A stretch of 64,000 bases of DNA, taken from positions 1-64,000 of the forward strand of contig NZ_FOJI01000016.1 in assembly GCF_900111235.1 (NCBI RefSeq), given 5' to 3'. Of this stretch, positions 27,894-37,005 are shown piece by piece. The position numbers were made by a program, and so were the translations under genes. Positions within the stretch are counted from its first letter, which is position 1. Every line of letters begins with the position of its first letter. This stretch comes from [Clostridium] fimetarium (GTDB lineage: Bacteria; Bacillota; Clostridia; Lachnospirales; Lachnospiraceae). The notes beneath the pieces are model-generated. The model was given only the letters and a program-made list of their open reading frames with translations. It was not told the DNA's origin and searched no databases.

Positions 27894-28382
27894 TTATCTT
27901 TTTGGAATTCCAAATTTTTCGTAAACTTTATTAATAACAAATCCAGGTACAAAATGTGAAATGTCACCATTATACATAGCAACTTCTTTAACATTACTTG
28001 AACTTAAATATGCGTACTGTAAATTAGTTGTAAGAAAGATTGTATCGATATCAGGATTAATAATTCTGTTTGTTTGAGCCATCTGCAATTCAAATTCAAA
28101 ATCTGTAATAGCTCTAAGTCCCCTTACAAGTATATGAATATTATGACTTTGGGCAAAATCTACTAATAAGCCACTAAAGCTGATTATCTCAACATTGCCG
28201 AAGTCTTTTGTCGCTTCTTTTAACATATTAACACGTTCATCTACAGAAAACAATGGAGATTTTGTATTATTATTAAGTACACCTACAATCAATTGGTCTA
28301 CTAGTTTTGATGATCGTTCTATCACATCTATATGGCCAAATGTTACAGGGTCAAAGCTTCCTGGATAAATTGCTGCTCTCAT
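27894..28382 (-). CDS. coaD: Phosphopantetheine adenylyltransferase
   Basis: 162 residues. [18 protein letters not shown] carries the nucleotidyltransferase TxGH-like motif, and [11 protein letters not shown] the ISSSxVR-type motif. It joins ATP and 4'-phosphopantetheine to dephospho-CoA, the penultimate step of coenzyme A synthesis. It is 22 bp behind rsmD, the order seen in most Firmicutes. CoA output serves the acyl carrier proteins and pta elsewhere in the window. Confidence 0.95.
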   Translation of the reverse strand: MRAAIYPGSFDPVTFGHIDVIERSSKLVDQLIVGVLNNNTKSPLFSVDERVNMLKEATKDFGNVEIISFSGLLVDFAQSHNIHILVRGLRAITDFEFELQMAQTNRIINPDIDTIFLTTNLQYAYLSSSNVKEVAMYNGDISHFVPGFVINKVYEKFGIPKR

Positions 28383-28404
28383 TTAAGTTGGCTCCCTTCA
28401 AGTT

Positions 28405-28956
28405 TCATTTTTTATGTGCAAATATATGTTTGTTGGTTTTATATTTCTTTTCCTTAACTAGCTCATATCCCAATTCATCTAAATACGAAAAATCAGTATG
28501 CAGTGAAGCTTCAATGACAATCAATGTATAATTATCTATAATATTACTGTTTTGTAATGCCTGCAACACATTTTTTTCGTGATCTAAATTATAAGGTGGA
28601 TCCATATATACAATATCAAATAATTCTTGACCTGCTAATTTGTTGATTGCCGTCATTGAATCACATTCCATAATTGAAGCACTATCTATTAATTTCGTAA
28701 ATTCAAGATTCTCACGAATACACGCAACTGCTTTACGATTACTTTCTACAAAATAGGCTTTACTTGCGCCTCTACTTAAAGCTTCAATTCCAATTGAACC
28801 ACTTCCTGAAAATAAATCAAGGAATTTGCATCCAGCGATATCTATTTGTAATATATTAAATATTGTTTCCTTAATTCTATCAGTTGTAGGTCTTGTGTCT
28901 ATACCTTCTATTGTTTTTAAAGGCAAGCTTCTGGCCTTTCCGGCGATTACTCTCAT
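28405..28956 (-). CDS. rsmD: 16S rRNA (guanine966-N2)-methyltransferase
   Basis: 183 residues. MRVIAGKARSLPLKT is the usual start, FLDLFSGSGSIGIEALSRGA the SAM loop, and IVYMDPPYN the catalytic DPPY motif of N2-guanine methyltransferases. It methylates G966 of 16S rRNA. The coaD neighbour is the standard arrangement. It is 16 bp behind the MalT-like regulator gene. Confidence 0.95.
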   Translation of the reverse strand: MRVIAGKARSLPLKTIEGIDTRPTTDRIKETIFNILQIDIAGCKFLDLFSGSGSIGIEALSRGASKAYFVESNRKAVACIRENLEFTKLIDSASIMECDSMTAINKLAGQELFDIVYMDPPYNLDHEKNVLQALQNSNIIDNYTLIVIEASLHTDFSYLDELGYELVKEKKYKTNKHIFAHKK

Positions 28957-28972
28957 GGATTATTGTCCCTTC

Positions 28973-31441
28973 TTACGAATTAAAATATTTATTTAATTCT
29001 ACTCTTGAATTGATAGATAATTTATTGAAAATCATCTTCATATTTGATTTTACTGTGCTTTCAGCAATAAATAAAAAATCTCCAATTTCTTTATTACTGA
29101 ATCGTTTGACTGCTAATTTAGCAATTTCAATTTCTCTATGTGTTAATCCAAAGTTGGACGAATAACTATTCGCTTTTTGAATCACTTTTAAGCCTTTACT
29201 ATATTCTCTTGCTAGTTTTTTGACATTTTTTAAGAATATCAAAAAAGATATTTCTAGATTGGTTTCATCAAATAAAATTTCTAAATAGCTATAATTTTCT
29301 ACGAATGGCATATATACATTATCTTTAACCGCTAATTCAATCGCTTCTAAAAGGAATTTATGAGACTTTTGCAATTCTTGTACTTCTTTGTTTGCAATTG
29401 CCAAATATATATATGTATAAATTCTTGGTAAAACATAAGAAAATACTTTTGTAAGACCAATAAACTGTCCACTAATCCCAAGAAAATGATGATATTGTTG
29501 ATTTAATATTAAATATTTACCATATATAAGATTCGTATAACTAAGCGTAATAATATTCGTCTTTTCTTCAATTAACTTATGATCTTTTAGCCAACTATTT
29601 ATATTATCTTTGTCACAAATTGTGGCATACAAAAAAGATTTGGATATATCAGCCATTGTATTTAATTGAAAGTAGTTGATTGCATTACTAGAGATAGAAT
29701 TTATATATTCATTGAATGCATCATTATCTCCCGTACAGATTGCAAGTCTTGCTAAAAGCAATAATGCACATATGTACATGCTACTTTGACTCCGGCTATC
29801 AGCCATATACATTGCTTTGTGGCAAAGGATCTCAGAACTTTCGTATTCGCCTCTATTATAGAGTATTTCAGCCTTCATAATGGCTTCAAATCCTTTGCCA
29901 TGGCCATTGGTGATTCTATAATAATTAGGAGCACATACCTCTAACGTGTTTAATTCATTATCTAACATACCAGATTGCGTATGATATAAAGCCATAATTG
30001 ATGGTGAGCCTAACGAAAACGGTACTTTCCCAACGATTATTTTCAAAGGTTCATTTGAATCATTACATACATTCATAAAATGGTCATTCATTTTAGAAAA
30101 ATCATTAAATTCATAATAAGCAGATATATAGGTTAATTCGCAATGAAGCTTGGCTTGCTGTTCAACTGATAAGTTATCATCATTTTTGATATCCTTTGAA
30201 ATCGATGAAACTAAAGATTCCATCATCTGACGTTCGTTGTAAATAAAAAGAATAAAACTTAATATAATTCCAAATTCATAATTTCCATGCTTATCGGTTG
30301 TCCAATAATTATTTGCGATATCAAAAAAAAGTCGTTTGTTCTCTTTGATAATAAAGCCATATAAATCATTTAATTGAGGCTTTATTGAATAAATCAAATC
30401 GAATGCCTTCACTGAATGGAAACATTGAATCGCTGAAAAGAAATCATTCTTATTTTCATATAACTTACCTGTTTCTATTGTTATGTTTTTTGTGATCTCA
30501 ACAGGAAGTTCGATGAAAAACTTGCGAATATATTCGAGATAAATTGGATTAATATGATATGTTCTTCTTTCATAATTATAATCAATATGCTCATTGTAGT
30601 CCAAAAAAGTCATTACTTCATTCGGTGAAAATTCTGACACAGCAATTGCTTGTGCAAGTGAAAACTCTTCAAAAAGGCATACTCTAATCAAAAAATCTCT
30701 TTCTTTTTCTGAAATCATCTTCCAAATATCATTTTGTATAAATGTTGTGATACTATCAAAGGCATCAAGTTTTTTATAAGTAGCATAACTTAATAATTGT
30801 AATTTAATTATAAAGGGCCAACCACAACTATAATCATATATTTGTTTTACATCCTCCGAACTAATTAACACTTCATTCAAACGAAAGTATTCATTAATAT
30901 CTGCAGGAGTGTATTTGAAGTCCTCTTTATTTATAGTCCCAACTTTGTCTCTTAAAACTAAATTAATAATTAAAGTTGATTTGATAGATCTAGTAATAAA
31001 TATTATTTTTAAATTATCAATAGATAAATTGATAAGGGACGAAAAAATTTTATTGTTTATTTCATTCTCAACCAAATAATAATCATCAATGATAAGAACA
31101 GTCTTTTCTAAATCTTTTAGTTTACGTAACAAACTAATGATTATAGAAAAATCTTTATCGGTGGTTGGAATTTCTACTTTCCTGAGTTGCGTTGCAATTT
31201 CAGGATTGGTTGATTCAATTGCTATACATAAATTAAACCAAAAAAGTTCCTGTGACGAATCACCATCTATCCAAAAAGTTCTGTAATCTAACGAATTAAA
31301 ATATTGCTTTAATACTGTTGTTTTACCATAACCTGTGGGCGCAGTAACGACAGTACATGAATAATTTTCAAATACGAATAGTTTTTTTCTTAAATTCTTA
31401 GAAATATAGATCTTTTTCTTCTCGGTTTTGGTATTTGCCAT
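28973..31441 (-). CDS. MalT-like STAND ATPase, LuxR-type transcriptional regulator
   Basis: About 822 residues. The P-loop VVTAPTGYGKTTVLKQYF (about 31-48) and TVLIIDDYYLV (Walker B) belong to a STAND NTPase. A long helical, TPR-like middle follows, and the C terminus is a LuxR helix-turn-helix (GLTHREIEIAKLAVKRFSNK, then AESTVKSNMKMIFNKL). MalT relatives are switched on by a small ligand and ATP; the ligand here is unknown. The frame runs on to 31567 inside gpsA, but AGAGGAG before the ATG at 31441 sets the start. It is embedded in a housekeeping operon. Confidence 0.88.
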   Translation of the reverse strand: MANTKTEKKKIYISKNLRKKLFVFENYSCTVVTAPTGYGKTTVLKQYFNSLDYRTFWIDGDSSQELFWFNLCIAIESTNPEIATQLRKVEIPTTDKDFSIIISLLRKLKDLEKTVLIIDDYYLVENEINNKIFSSLINLSIDNLKIIFITRSIKSTLIINLVLRDKVGTINKEDFKYTPADINEYFRLNEVLISSEDVKQIYDYSCGWPFIIKLQLLSYATYKKLDAFDSITTFIQNDIWKMISEKERDFLIRVCLFEEFSLAQAIAVSEFSPNEVMTFLDYNEHIDYNYERRTYHINPIYLEYIRKFFIELPVEITKNITIETGKLYENKNDFFSAIQCFHSVKAFDLIYSIKPQLNDLYGFIIKENKRLFFDIANNYWTTDKHGNYEFGIILSFILFIYNERQMMESLVSSISKDIKNDDNLSVEQQAKLHCELTYISAYYEFNDFSKMNDHFMNVCNDSNEPLKIIVGKVPFSLGSPSIMALYHTQSGMLDNELNTLEVCAPNYYRITNGHGKGFEAIMKAEILYNRGEYESSEILCHKAMYMADSRSQSSMYICALLLLARLAICTGDNDAFNEYINSISSNAINYFQLNTMADISKSFLYATICDKDNINSWLKDHKLIEEKTNIITLSYTNLIYGKYLILNQQYHHFLGISGQFIGLTKVFSYVLPRIYTYIYLAIANKEVQELQKSHKFLLEAIELAVKDNVYMPFVENYSYLEILFDETNLEISFLIFLKNVKKLAREYSKGLKVIQKANSYSSNFGLTHREIEIAKLAVKRFSNKEIGDFLFIAESTVKSNMKMIFNKLSINSRVELNKYFNS

Positions 31442-31466
31442 AATATGAACTCCTCTTACTAAACCA

Positions 31467-32480
31467 TTACTCTTGCCAAGGCAAATCTGAACTTTCAATT
31501 GTTTTATCTCGAAGCATAAGTTCATTAACGGCTTCTGATGCTTTCTTGTGATTAAAAAGTATTTCATTAACCTGTTCTACAATTGGCATACTTATATTGT
31601 ATTTGTGAGCCAATGATGCAGCTGCTTTTGCAGAATATACGCCTTCAACAACCATTTGCACTTCTTTCATTGCTTCATCAGGAGTATAGCCTTTGCCAAT
31701 CAAAATTCCGGCTCTTCTATTTCTGCTATGCATACTTTCACAAGTGACAATTAAATCGCCAATTCCAGAAAGCCCTGAAAATGTCTGAAGTTTACCACCC
31801 ATTGCAAGTCCTAGTCTAGCAATTTCGGCAATCCCTCTTGTGATAAGTGCAGCCTTTGTATTATCTCCATAACCAAGTCCATCAGCCATACCAGCAGCAA
31901 GAGCAATTACATTTTTCAAAGCAGCACCTATACATATTCCTAAAATATCAGGACTTGTATATACTCTAAATACTTCACTCATGAAAATATTCTGAATGAA
32001 TTCAGCATCAGCCTTCTTGTGTGCACCGACAACACATGTTGTTGGAATCCCTCTTCCAACTTCTTCTGCATGACTAGGCCCTGATAATACTGCAACATTT
32101 GCTTGAGGAATCTCTTGCTCAATAACCTGGCATAAAGTTAATAAAGATGACTCTTCAATTCCTTTTCCCACATTAACTATTATTTGCCCTTGTTTCACAA
32201 AAGGAGCTATCATTTTAGCGGTACTCCTTGTATAAGGTGATGCAACTGCTAGTATCATCATATCATTATGAATGATTGTGCTTTCCAAATCACTTGTAAA
32301 TGTAATTTCATTAGGGATTTTAACACCAGGGAGACATTTTTTGTGTTCTCTTTCAAGATTTAACATCGTGATTTCATCTTTCAGTACGGACCAAACGGTA
32401 ACCTTATGACCATTTTTGGTAAGTAATAAAGATAATGCTATTCCCCAGCTTCCTGCTCCAATAATACTAATCTCTGCCAT
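31467..32480 (-). CDS. gpsA: NAD(P)-dependent glycerol-3-phosphate dehydrogenase
   Basis: 337 residues. GAGSWGIALSLLL binds the cofactor, VLSGPSHAEEVGRGIPT and ALKNVIALAAGMADGLGYGDNTKAALITRG are the catalytic blocks, the latter with the general-base Lys. It reduces dihydroxyacetone phosphate to sn-glycerol 3-phosphate for phospholipids. plsY, which acylates the product, is 39 bp upstream, so head-group backbone formation and acylation are co-expressed. Confidence 0.96.
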   Translation of the reverse strand: MAEISIIGAGSWGIALSLLLTKNGHKVTVWSVLKDEITMLNLEREHKKCLPGVKIPNEITFTSDLESTIIHNDMMILAVASPYTRSTAKMIAPFVKQGQIIVNVGKGIEESSLLTLCQVIEQEIPQANVAVLSGPSHAEEVGRGIPTTCVVGAHKKADAEFIQNIFMSEVFRVYTSPDILGICIGAALKNVIALAAGMADGLGYGDNTKAALITRGIAEIARLGLAMGGKLQTFSGLSGIGDLIVTCESMHSRNRRAGILIGKGYTPDEAMKEVQMVVEGVYSAKAAASLAHKYNISMPIVEQVNEILFNHKKASEAVNELMLRDKTIESSDLPWQE

Positions 32481-32519
32481 TTAAAACCTCTATTCATAAA
32501 TTTATTTGGTTTGTTTACT

Positions 32520-33173
32520 TTATATTTCAGTCTTTTTTTGTCCTATTTTTCGTTCGGTTCCATTTAATAAACGCTTGATATTAGCAATATGCCTTATATA
32601 TGCAAGCAACGTAATTGCAAAGACAATAGCATAAGCTTCATAAAGCGCATTCGTTGAAAGACCAAAATAATCCAATTGACCAAAAATAATTATCTCAATC
32701 AAAAAACTAGTCACAAATATAAGTGAACCCATAGAAACATATTTTGTAATTAAAGAACCAAGTGTAAATGTTAAGAATCCGAATACTGGGAAAACCCAAT
32801 TATAAGGTAAAAGTGATAAAGCTACTCCAGAGGTTGCGGCAATACCCTTTCCACCTTTGAACTTTAAATAGAAAGGGAAGTTATGACCAAGAACAACTCC
32901 TAAACCTCCATAAATCACAAGCAAAAATTCTATGTCAGAATTCCCTTTTCCAAAGAGCAAATGAATAATAACTGCGGAGACTACTGATTTTAAAGTATCT
33001 CCAATATAAGTTATTATACCTGCTTTCTTTCCAAGGGTTCTTGTAATATTTGTGGTTCCTGCATTTCCACTTCCGTGCTGTCTGATATCTATATGGTTCA
33101 GTTTTCCATACAAATAACCAGTCTGAAATAGCCCCATAACATAACCAATAATTATGCAAATAATACGTTCCAT
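32520..33173 (-). CDS. plsY: Acyl-phosphate:glycerol-3-phosphate acyltransferase
   Basis: 217 residues, a multi-pass membrane enzyme. RQHGSGNAGTTNITRTLGKKAG, GHNFPFYLKFKGGKGIAATSG and the C-terminal IANIKRLLNGTERK are the three conserved loops. It transfers the acyl group from acyl phosphate to glycerol 3-phosphate. Its partner PlsX, which makes acyl phosphate, is at 55-56 kb. Located between der and gpsA. Confidence 0.95.
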   Translation of the reverse strand: MERIICIIIGYVMGLFQTGYLYGKLNHIDIRQHGSGNAGTTNITRTLGKKAGIITYIGDTLKSVVSAVIIHLLFGKGNSDIEFLLVIYGGLGVVLGHNFPFYLKFKGGKGIAATSGVALSLLPYNWVFPVFGFLTFTLGSLITKYVSMGSLIFVTSFLIEIIIFGQLDYFGLSTNALYEAYAIVFAITLLAYIRHIANIKRLLNGTERKIGQKKTEI

Positions 33174-33179
33174 ATTATT

Positions 33180-34508
33180 TTATTGCTCCTTTTCTTTTCG
33201 TTCTCTAATCAGCATTTTCACAGATGTTCCTCTAAATCCAAATGCTTCTCTGATTTTATTCTCAATATATCTTGTATAAGAAAAATGCATTAAATCCTTA
33301 CTATTTACAAATATAACAAATGTTGGTGGCTTAACAGCAACTTGAGTAATGTAGTAAAGCTTAAGTCTTCTACCTTTATCAGAAGGAGGCTGTTGCATAG
33401 CTGTTGCATCTATCATAATTTCATTTAAAACGCCAGTTGCAATTCTAAGTGTTCGATTCTCTATAATTGTATCAATGATTTCAAACAACTTTGGTAGTCG
33501 TTGACCGGTAACGGCAGAAACAAATATTAATTCAGCATATGCCATATAAGCAAGTGTTTCGCGAATTAATCTTGTATATTCATAGATTGTTTTGTCAGTC
33601 TTTTCAATGGCATCCCATTTGTTAATGGCAATAATAACACCTTTTCCACATTCATGTGCAATACCTGCTATTTTGGCATCCTGCTCAGTAATGCCATCAA
33701 TTGCATCAATAACTACAATAACAACATCTGCGCGCTCTACGGCAGCTACAGTACGAATGATGCTATAACGTTCAAGGTCTTCTTTGACTTTGCTTTTACG
33801 TCTGATACCTGCGGTATCAATAAATACATATTCTTTTCCATCATGTGTAATCGTTGTATCAATAGCATCACGCGTAGTCCCTGCAATATCTGATACAATA
33901 ACTCTGTTTTCACCAAGTAACTTGTTGACAATTGAAGATTTTCCTACATTCGGTTTTCCGACAATCGCTACTCTTGGTCGTTCATCTTCTTCGTCATCAA
34001 CTGGAAGATCATAAAAGTGCTTGGTAACTTCATCAAGTAGTTCGCCTAGCCCTAATTTTGCAGTTGAAGAAATAGGAATTGGTTCACCTATTCCTAAATT
34101 ATAGAATTCAAATACGTCAGACATCATGAGATCAAAATTATCTACTTTATTAACAGCAAGTATTACTGGTTTCTTAGAACGTCTAAGCATATCAGCAACT
34201 TTGCCATCTGAATCAACGAGACCTTGTCTAACATCTACCATAAAAATTATAACATCAGCAGTTTCCATAGCAATTTCAGCTTGCTCTCTCATTTGTGTAA
34301 GAATTATATCATTACTATCTGGTTCAATACCACCAGTATCAATTAATGTAAATGTCTTGTCCAGCCATGTAACTTCAGCATATATTCTATCTCTTGTAAC
34401 ACCTGGGGTGTCTTTGACAATTGAAATTTGTTGGCCAGCCAACATATTAAATAACGTTGATTTTCCAACATTAGGTCTTCCGACAACAGCAACTATTGGT
34501 TTACTCAT
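33180..34508 (-). CDS. der: Ribosome-associated GTPase Der (EngA)
   Basis: 442 residues with two tandem GTPase domains and a C-terminal KH-like domain. First domain: GRPNVGKSTLFNML, DTGG and NKVD. Second: GKPNVGKSSIVNKLL, DTAGIRRKSKV and NKWD. The KH-like end holds PPTFVIFVNSKDLMHFSYTRY. It acts in 50S subunit assembly. It is the first gene of the seven-gene unit der-plsY-gpsA-regulator-rsmD-coaD-coiled coil, whose intergenic gaps are 6 to 39 bp. Confidence 0.97.
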   Translation of the reverse strand: MSKPIVAVVGRPNVGKSTLFNMLAGQQISIVKDTPGVTRDRIYAEVTWLDKTFTLIDTGGIEPDSNDIILTQMREQAEIAMETADVIIFMVDVRQGLVDSDGKVADMLRRSKKPVILAVNKVDNFDLMMSDVFEFYNLGIGEPIPISSTAKLGLGELLDEVTKHFYDLPVDDEEDERPRVAIVGKPNVGKSSIVNKLLGENRVIVSDIAGTTRDAIDTTITHDGKEYVFIDTAGIRRKSKVKEDLERYSIIRTVAAVERADVVIVVIDAIDGITEQDAKIAGIAHECGKGVIIAINKWDAIEKTDKTIYEYTRLIRETLAYMAYAELIFVSAVTGQRLPKLFEIIDTIIENRTLRIATGVLNEIMIDATAMQQPPSDKGRRLKLYYITQVAVKPPTFVIFVNSKDLMHFSYTRYIENKIREAFGFRGTSVKMLIRERKEKEQ

Positions 34509-34579
34509 TTTTTTATTTCTCCTTCATACCGCAATCAAATACGGTGTACTTACTCAGGTTTACGCAAATAACCTACTAT

Positions 34580-34608
34580 ATAATACCAACAAAATTGCAT
34601 TTTGTAAA
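34580..34608 (-). promoter_or_regulatory. Sigma-A promoter of the der operon
   Basis: TTTACA (complement 34603-34608), 17-bp spacer, TATTAT (complement 34580-34585). It overlaps the opposing promoter of the 34660 gene. Confidence 0.7.
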
Positions 34609-34623
34609 GAATTATGCTATATT
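34595..34623 (+). promoter_or_regulatory. Sigma-A promoter of the secreted protein gene
   Basis: TTGCAT (34595-34600), 17-bp spacer, TATATT (34618-34623). It shares bases with the der promoter on the other strand, so the two polymerases should compete. Confidence 0.55.
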
Positions 34624-34659
34624 CATAAATAATAATTTGAAAACTATGGAGGATTTGTC

Positions 34660-35412
34660 GTGAAATTTAACAATATTTTGAAACGTCTATTTTGTTCCCT
34701 GTTAGCTGCTACATTTGTCATTGGCGGGGCGTGTGCGACTTATGCCGCCGCAAGAACATACTCATTTTCTGATTTAGACATAGAAATTGAAGTACCTAGT
34801 GAATTAGCCGTATTCACTAGAAATGTAACTTCGGCTGATAAAAGTTTAGAACTCATTCAAACTACTTCCGATGAACTTTTGGTTATGTTCCAAGAATATG
34901 GAATATATTTGGAAGCGTTTCCTACGGATGTTTCATATGAACTTGTTGTAAGCGGGAAGGCTGTTTCTGAAGATATTAAAGATCTCAATACGTTGAGCGA
35001 TGCCGAACTAAAACAAGGTTTACAAACATATAGGGAAAAATGTGAATCAGTTACAACCGATGAGATTATAGATATTAAAACTTACAAAAATAATACTACT
35101 ATATTTTATCAGGCGGATTTTAAAACAGTAACGGAAAATGTAACTGTATATGTCCAAAAATATTATACCGTAATGCAAGGAAAAGAATTAAATTTCACAG
35201 TTCAATCAAAGGATGTTGCAGTAACAGATGTTCAAGCCAGTCAGTTAAAGGCAGTTGTTGATAGTACAGTCTATAAACAGATTAATCCATCTATTTTTGA
35301 ATCTCCAATCTTTACAGAATTATCAGGGTATCTATTGGGGCTATTATTGACCGTTGGTGTATTGGGTGGAATCATCCTATTAGTGATAAAAAGTAGCAAT
35401 AAGAAGAAATAA
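34660..35412 (+). CDS. Secreted, C-terminally anchored protein of unknown function
   Basis: 250 residues starting with GTG, chosen because GGAGG lies seven bases before it. A signal peptide (LFCSLLAATFVIGGACATYA, about 11-30) is followed by an ectodomain starting AARTYSFSDLDIEIEVPSEL, and a C-terminal membrane helix (YLLGLLLTVGVLGGIILLVI) with a lysine-rich end. The ectodomain recalls lipoprotein or stress-protein domains that begin with an amphipathic beta strand, but I recognise no family. It ends 8 bp from the convergent pgeF gene. Confidence 0.75.
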   Translation: MKFNNILKRLFCSLLAATFVIGGACATYAAARTYSFSDLDIEIEVPSELAVFTRNVTSADKSLELIQTTSDELLVMFQEYGIYLEAFPTDVSYELVVSGKAVSEDIKDLNTLSDAELKQGLQTYREKCESVTTDEIIDIKTYKNNTTIFYQADFKTVTENVTVYVQKYYTVMQGKELNFTVQSKDVAVTDVQASQLKAVVDSTVYKQINPSIFESPIFTELSGYLLGLLLTVGVLGGIILLVIKSSNKKK

Positions 35413-35420
35413 TAAGTTTG

Positions 35421-36347
35421 TTATTCTTTTATTTCCAAAAAGCCGCACAATCCTCCACGCTGACCTTTACTTGCTCTATGTGAATAAAGCAAATCCGGGT
35501 TGCAGCAGGTACATATATCTGTAAGAAATATATTTTCCAGTTTTAATCCTGCATCTAACAAATTATATTTATTTGCCTGATGCAGATTAAGCTGGAATTT
35601 TTTGTTTGATTTAGAAATTAATATATGACTCATCTGCTTTTTTGAATAAGCGTTAGAAAATTCATCAGCAACATCTTGGCTTACCTCATAGCAGTCTATG
35701 CATATGCTTGGACCAATAAATGCAATTATATCTTGTGGATTGCTATCATACGCTTGTGTCATCATTTTTACAGTTTCAATTCCAATTTTACCAACTGTTC
35801 CTCTCCAACCCGCATGGGAAAGTCCAATACATTTTTTCTTAGTATCTATAAAATACAACGGTACACAATCAGCATAGGAGGTTACTAAGCACACACCTGG
35901 CTCATTTGTAATCAATCCATCAATATCAGAAAAATCACGATCTCGCACCACTCCCATTCCACATTCGTTTTTGCCAACTTTTAAGACATTAGTTGTATGC
36001 GTTTGCATTGCATATACCATATTTTGAGGAGTTGTACCAATTGCATCTGCAATTAACTCAAAATTTTTGGAAACACAATTTTTATCATCACCTCTTGCAA
36101 AACTAAGATTCATAGAGGAAAATATTCCTTTACTTGTGCCACCTAGTCTGGTAGAAAAACCATAGTTTATAAAATCAATGCCTTCAAAGCATTTGAATTT
36201 TATGTAAGGAACTTTATTTAATGTATGTTCAGAATTAATGTTCATAAGTTCTGTGGTTCTATTCGTCTCGGTATTACTATTACTATTTGTATTGTCTATA
36301 TTAGTATCTATATTTATATTCTTACAATTTATATATTTAATATTCAT
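35421..36347 (-). CDS. pgeF: PgeF/LACC1-family multicopper-like oxidoreductase (YfiH)
   Basis: 308 residues. The YfiH/LACC1 motifs are GFSTRLGG, SYADCVPLYFID, LSHAGWRGTV (zinc His), FIGPSICIDCYEVSQDV (Cys) and CTCCNPDLLYSHR. Relatives act as purine nucleoside phosphorylase/adenosine deaminase, and some correct peptidoglycan precursors. The first 36 residues are an unusual Asn/Thr-rich tract (NIDTNIDNTNSNSNTETN) before the normal start at about MNINSEH. The ATG directly abuts the yraN stop, with AAAGGA as ribosome site. Last gene of the ylxM operon. Confidence 0.88.
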   Translation of the reverse strand: MNIKYINCKNINIDTNIDNTNSNSNTETNRTTELMNINSEHTLNKVPYIKFKCFEGIDFINYGFSTRLGGTSKGIFSSMNLSFARGDDKNCVSKNFELIADAIGTTPQNMVYAMQTHTTNVLKVGKNECGMGVVRDRDFSDIDGLITNEPGVCLVTSYADCVPLYFIDTKKKCIGLSHAGWRGTVGKIGIETVKMMTQAYDSNPQDIIAFIGPSICIDCYEVSQDVADEFSNAYSKKQMSHILISKSNKKFQLNLHQANKYNLLDAGLKLENIFLTDICTCCNPDLLYSHRASKGQRGGLCGFLEIKE

Positions 36348-36695
36348 TTAAAAGGCATCCTTTATTAATGTTATTGTAATTCCTAAAATTCCGACTGCAT
36401 CAAATCTGCAGGGTGTATTTTCGCCAAGATTATGACATAATAAATAGTAAGAGGCGGTCTTTCTGATTGTATTTTGTTTCTTACTGTTAATTGCATCAAA
36501 TGGATCTCCCATAAAAGACGTTTTGCGATATTTCACTTCTATAAAAACAAAATATTCTTCATCCTTAGCGATTATATCAATTTCCCCAATTCTACATCTA
36601 TAATTTGTCTCAAGAATTTCATATCCGATATTTTTGAGATAATTGATTGCTGCCTGTTCCCATATTGCACCTATCACTCTTTTATTTAGTGCCAT
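36348..36695 (-). CDS. YraN family (UPF0102) nuclease-fold protein
   Basis: 115 residues. IGAIWEQAAINYLKNIGYEILETNYRC is the usual opening, and IGEIDIIAKDEEYFVFIEVKYRK gives the restriction-endonuclease-like E-x-D...E-x-K core. Function is unproven; genomic company suggests DNA or RNA processing. It overlaps ylqH by 14 bp and is commonly near rnhB in Firmicutes, as here. Confidence 0.88.
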   Translation of the reverse strand: MALNKRVIGAIWEQAAINYLKNIGYEILETNYRCRIGEIDIIAKDEEYFVFIEVKYRKTSFMGDPFDAINSKKQNTIRKTASYYLLCHNLGENTPCRFDAVGILGITITLIKDAF

Positions 36696-36990
36696 TTATA
36701 TTACCTAGCTTTCCCTTGATATTATCCATGTCATCAATAAAAACAAGGATTTCAGCTACGACAGCATACAATTCAGGAGGTATCATATCACCAATTTCTA
36801 GCTTTGATAAAGTGTTCGCTAATTTATCATCTTTATATACGGGGATATGTACTTCTTCCGCTTTTTCAATAATCTTATCGGCCAGAAGTCCTCGTCCACT
36901 TGCAATTATTTTGGGGGCATGTTCGCCAGGCTCATATTTAAGAGCGACAGAAACTTTGGAAAGGTCTACTTTTTTATTATCATCATTCAT
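36682..36990 (-). CDS. ylqH: FlhB C-terminal-domain protein (YlqH)
   Basis: 102 residues matching only the cytoplasmic substrate-switch domain of FlhB/EscU: VALKYEPGEHAPKIIASGRGLLADKIIEKAEE, then IPVYKDDKLANTLSKLEIGDMIPPELYAVVAEIL. The autocleavage NPTH motif is not present, as usual in YlqH. Next to a FliK-like protein it may be linked to flagellar export-length control; the Bacillus pair ylqG-ylqH is in the same place. Confidence 0.85.
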   Translation of the reverse strand: MNDDNKKVDLSKVSVALKYEPGEHAPKIIASGRGLLADKIIEKAEEVHIPVYKDDKLANTLSKLEIGDMIPPELYAVVAEILVFIDDMDNIKGKLGNINGTK

Positions 36991-37005
36991 GTCTACTCCC
37001 TTCTA

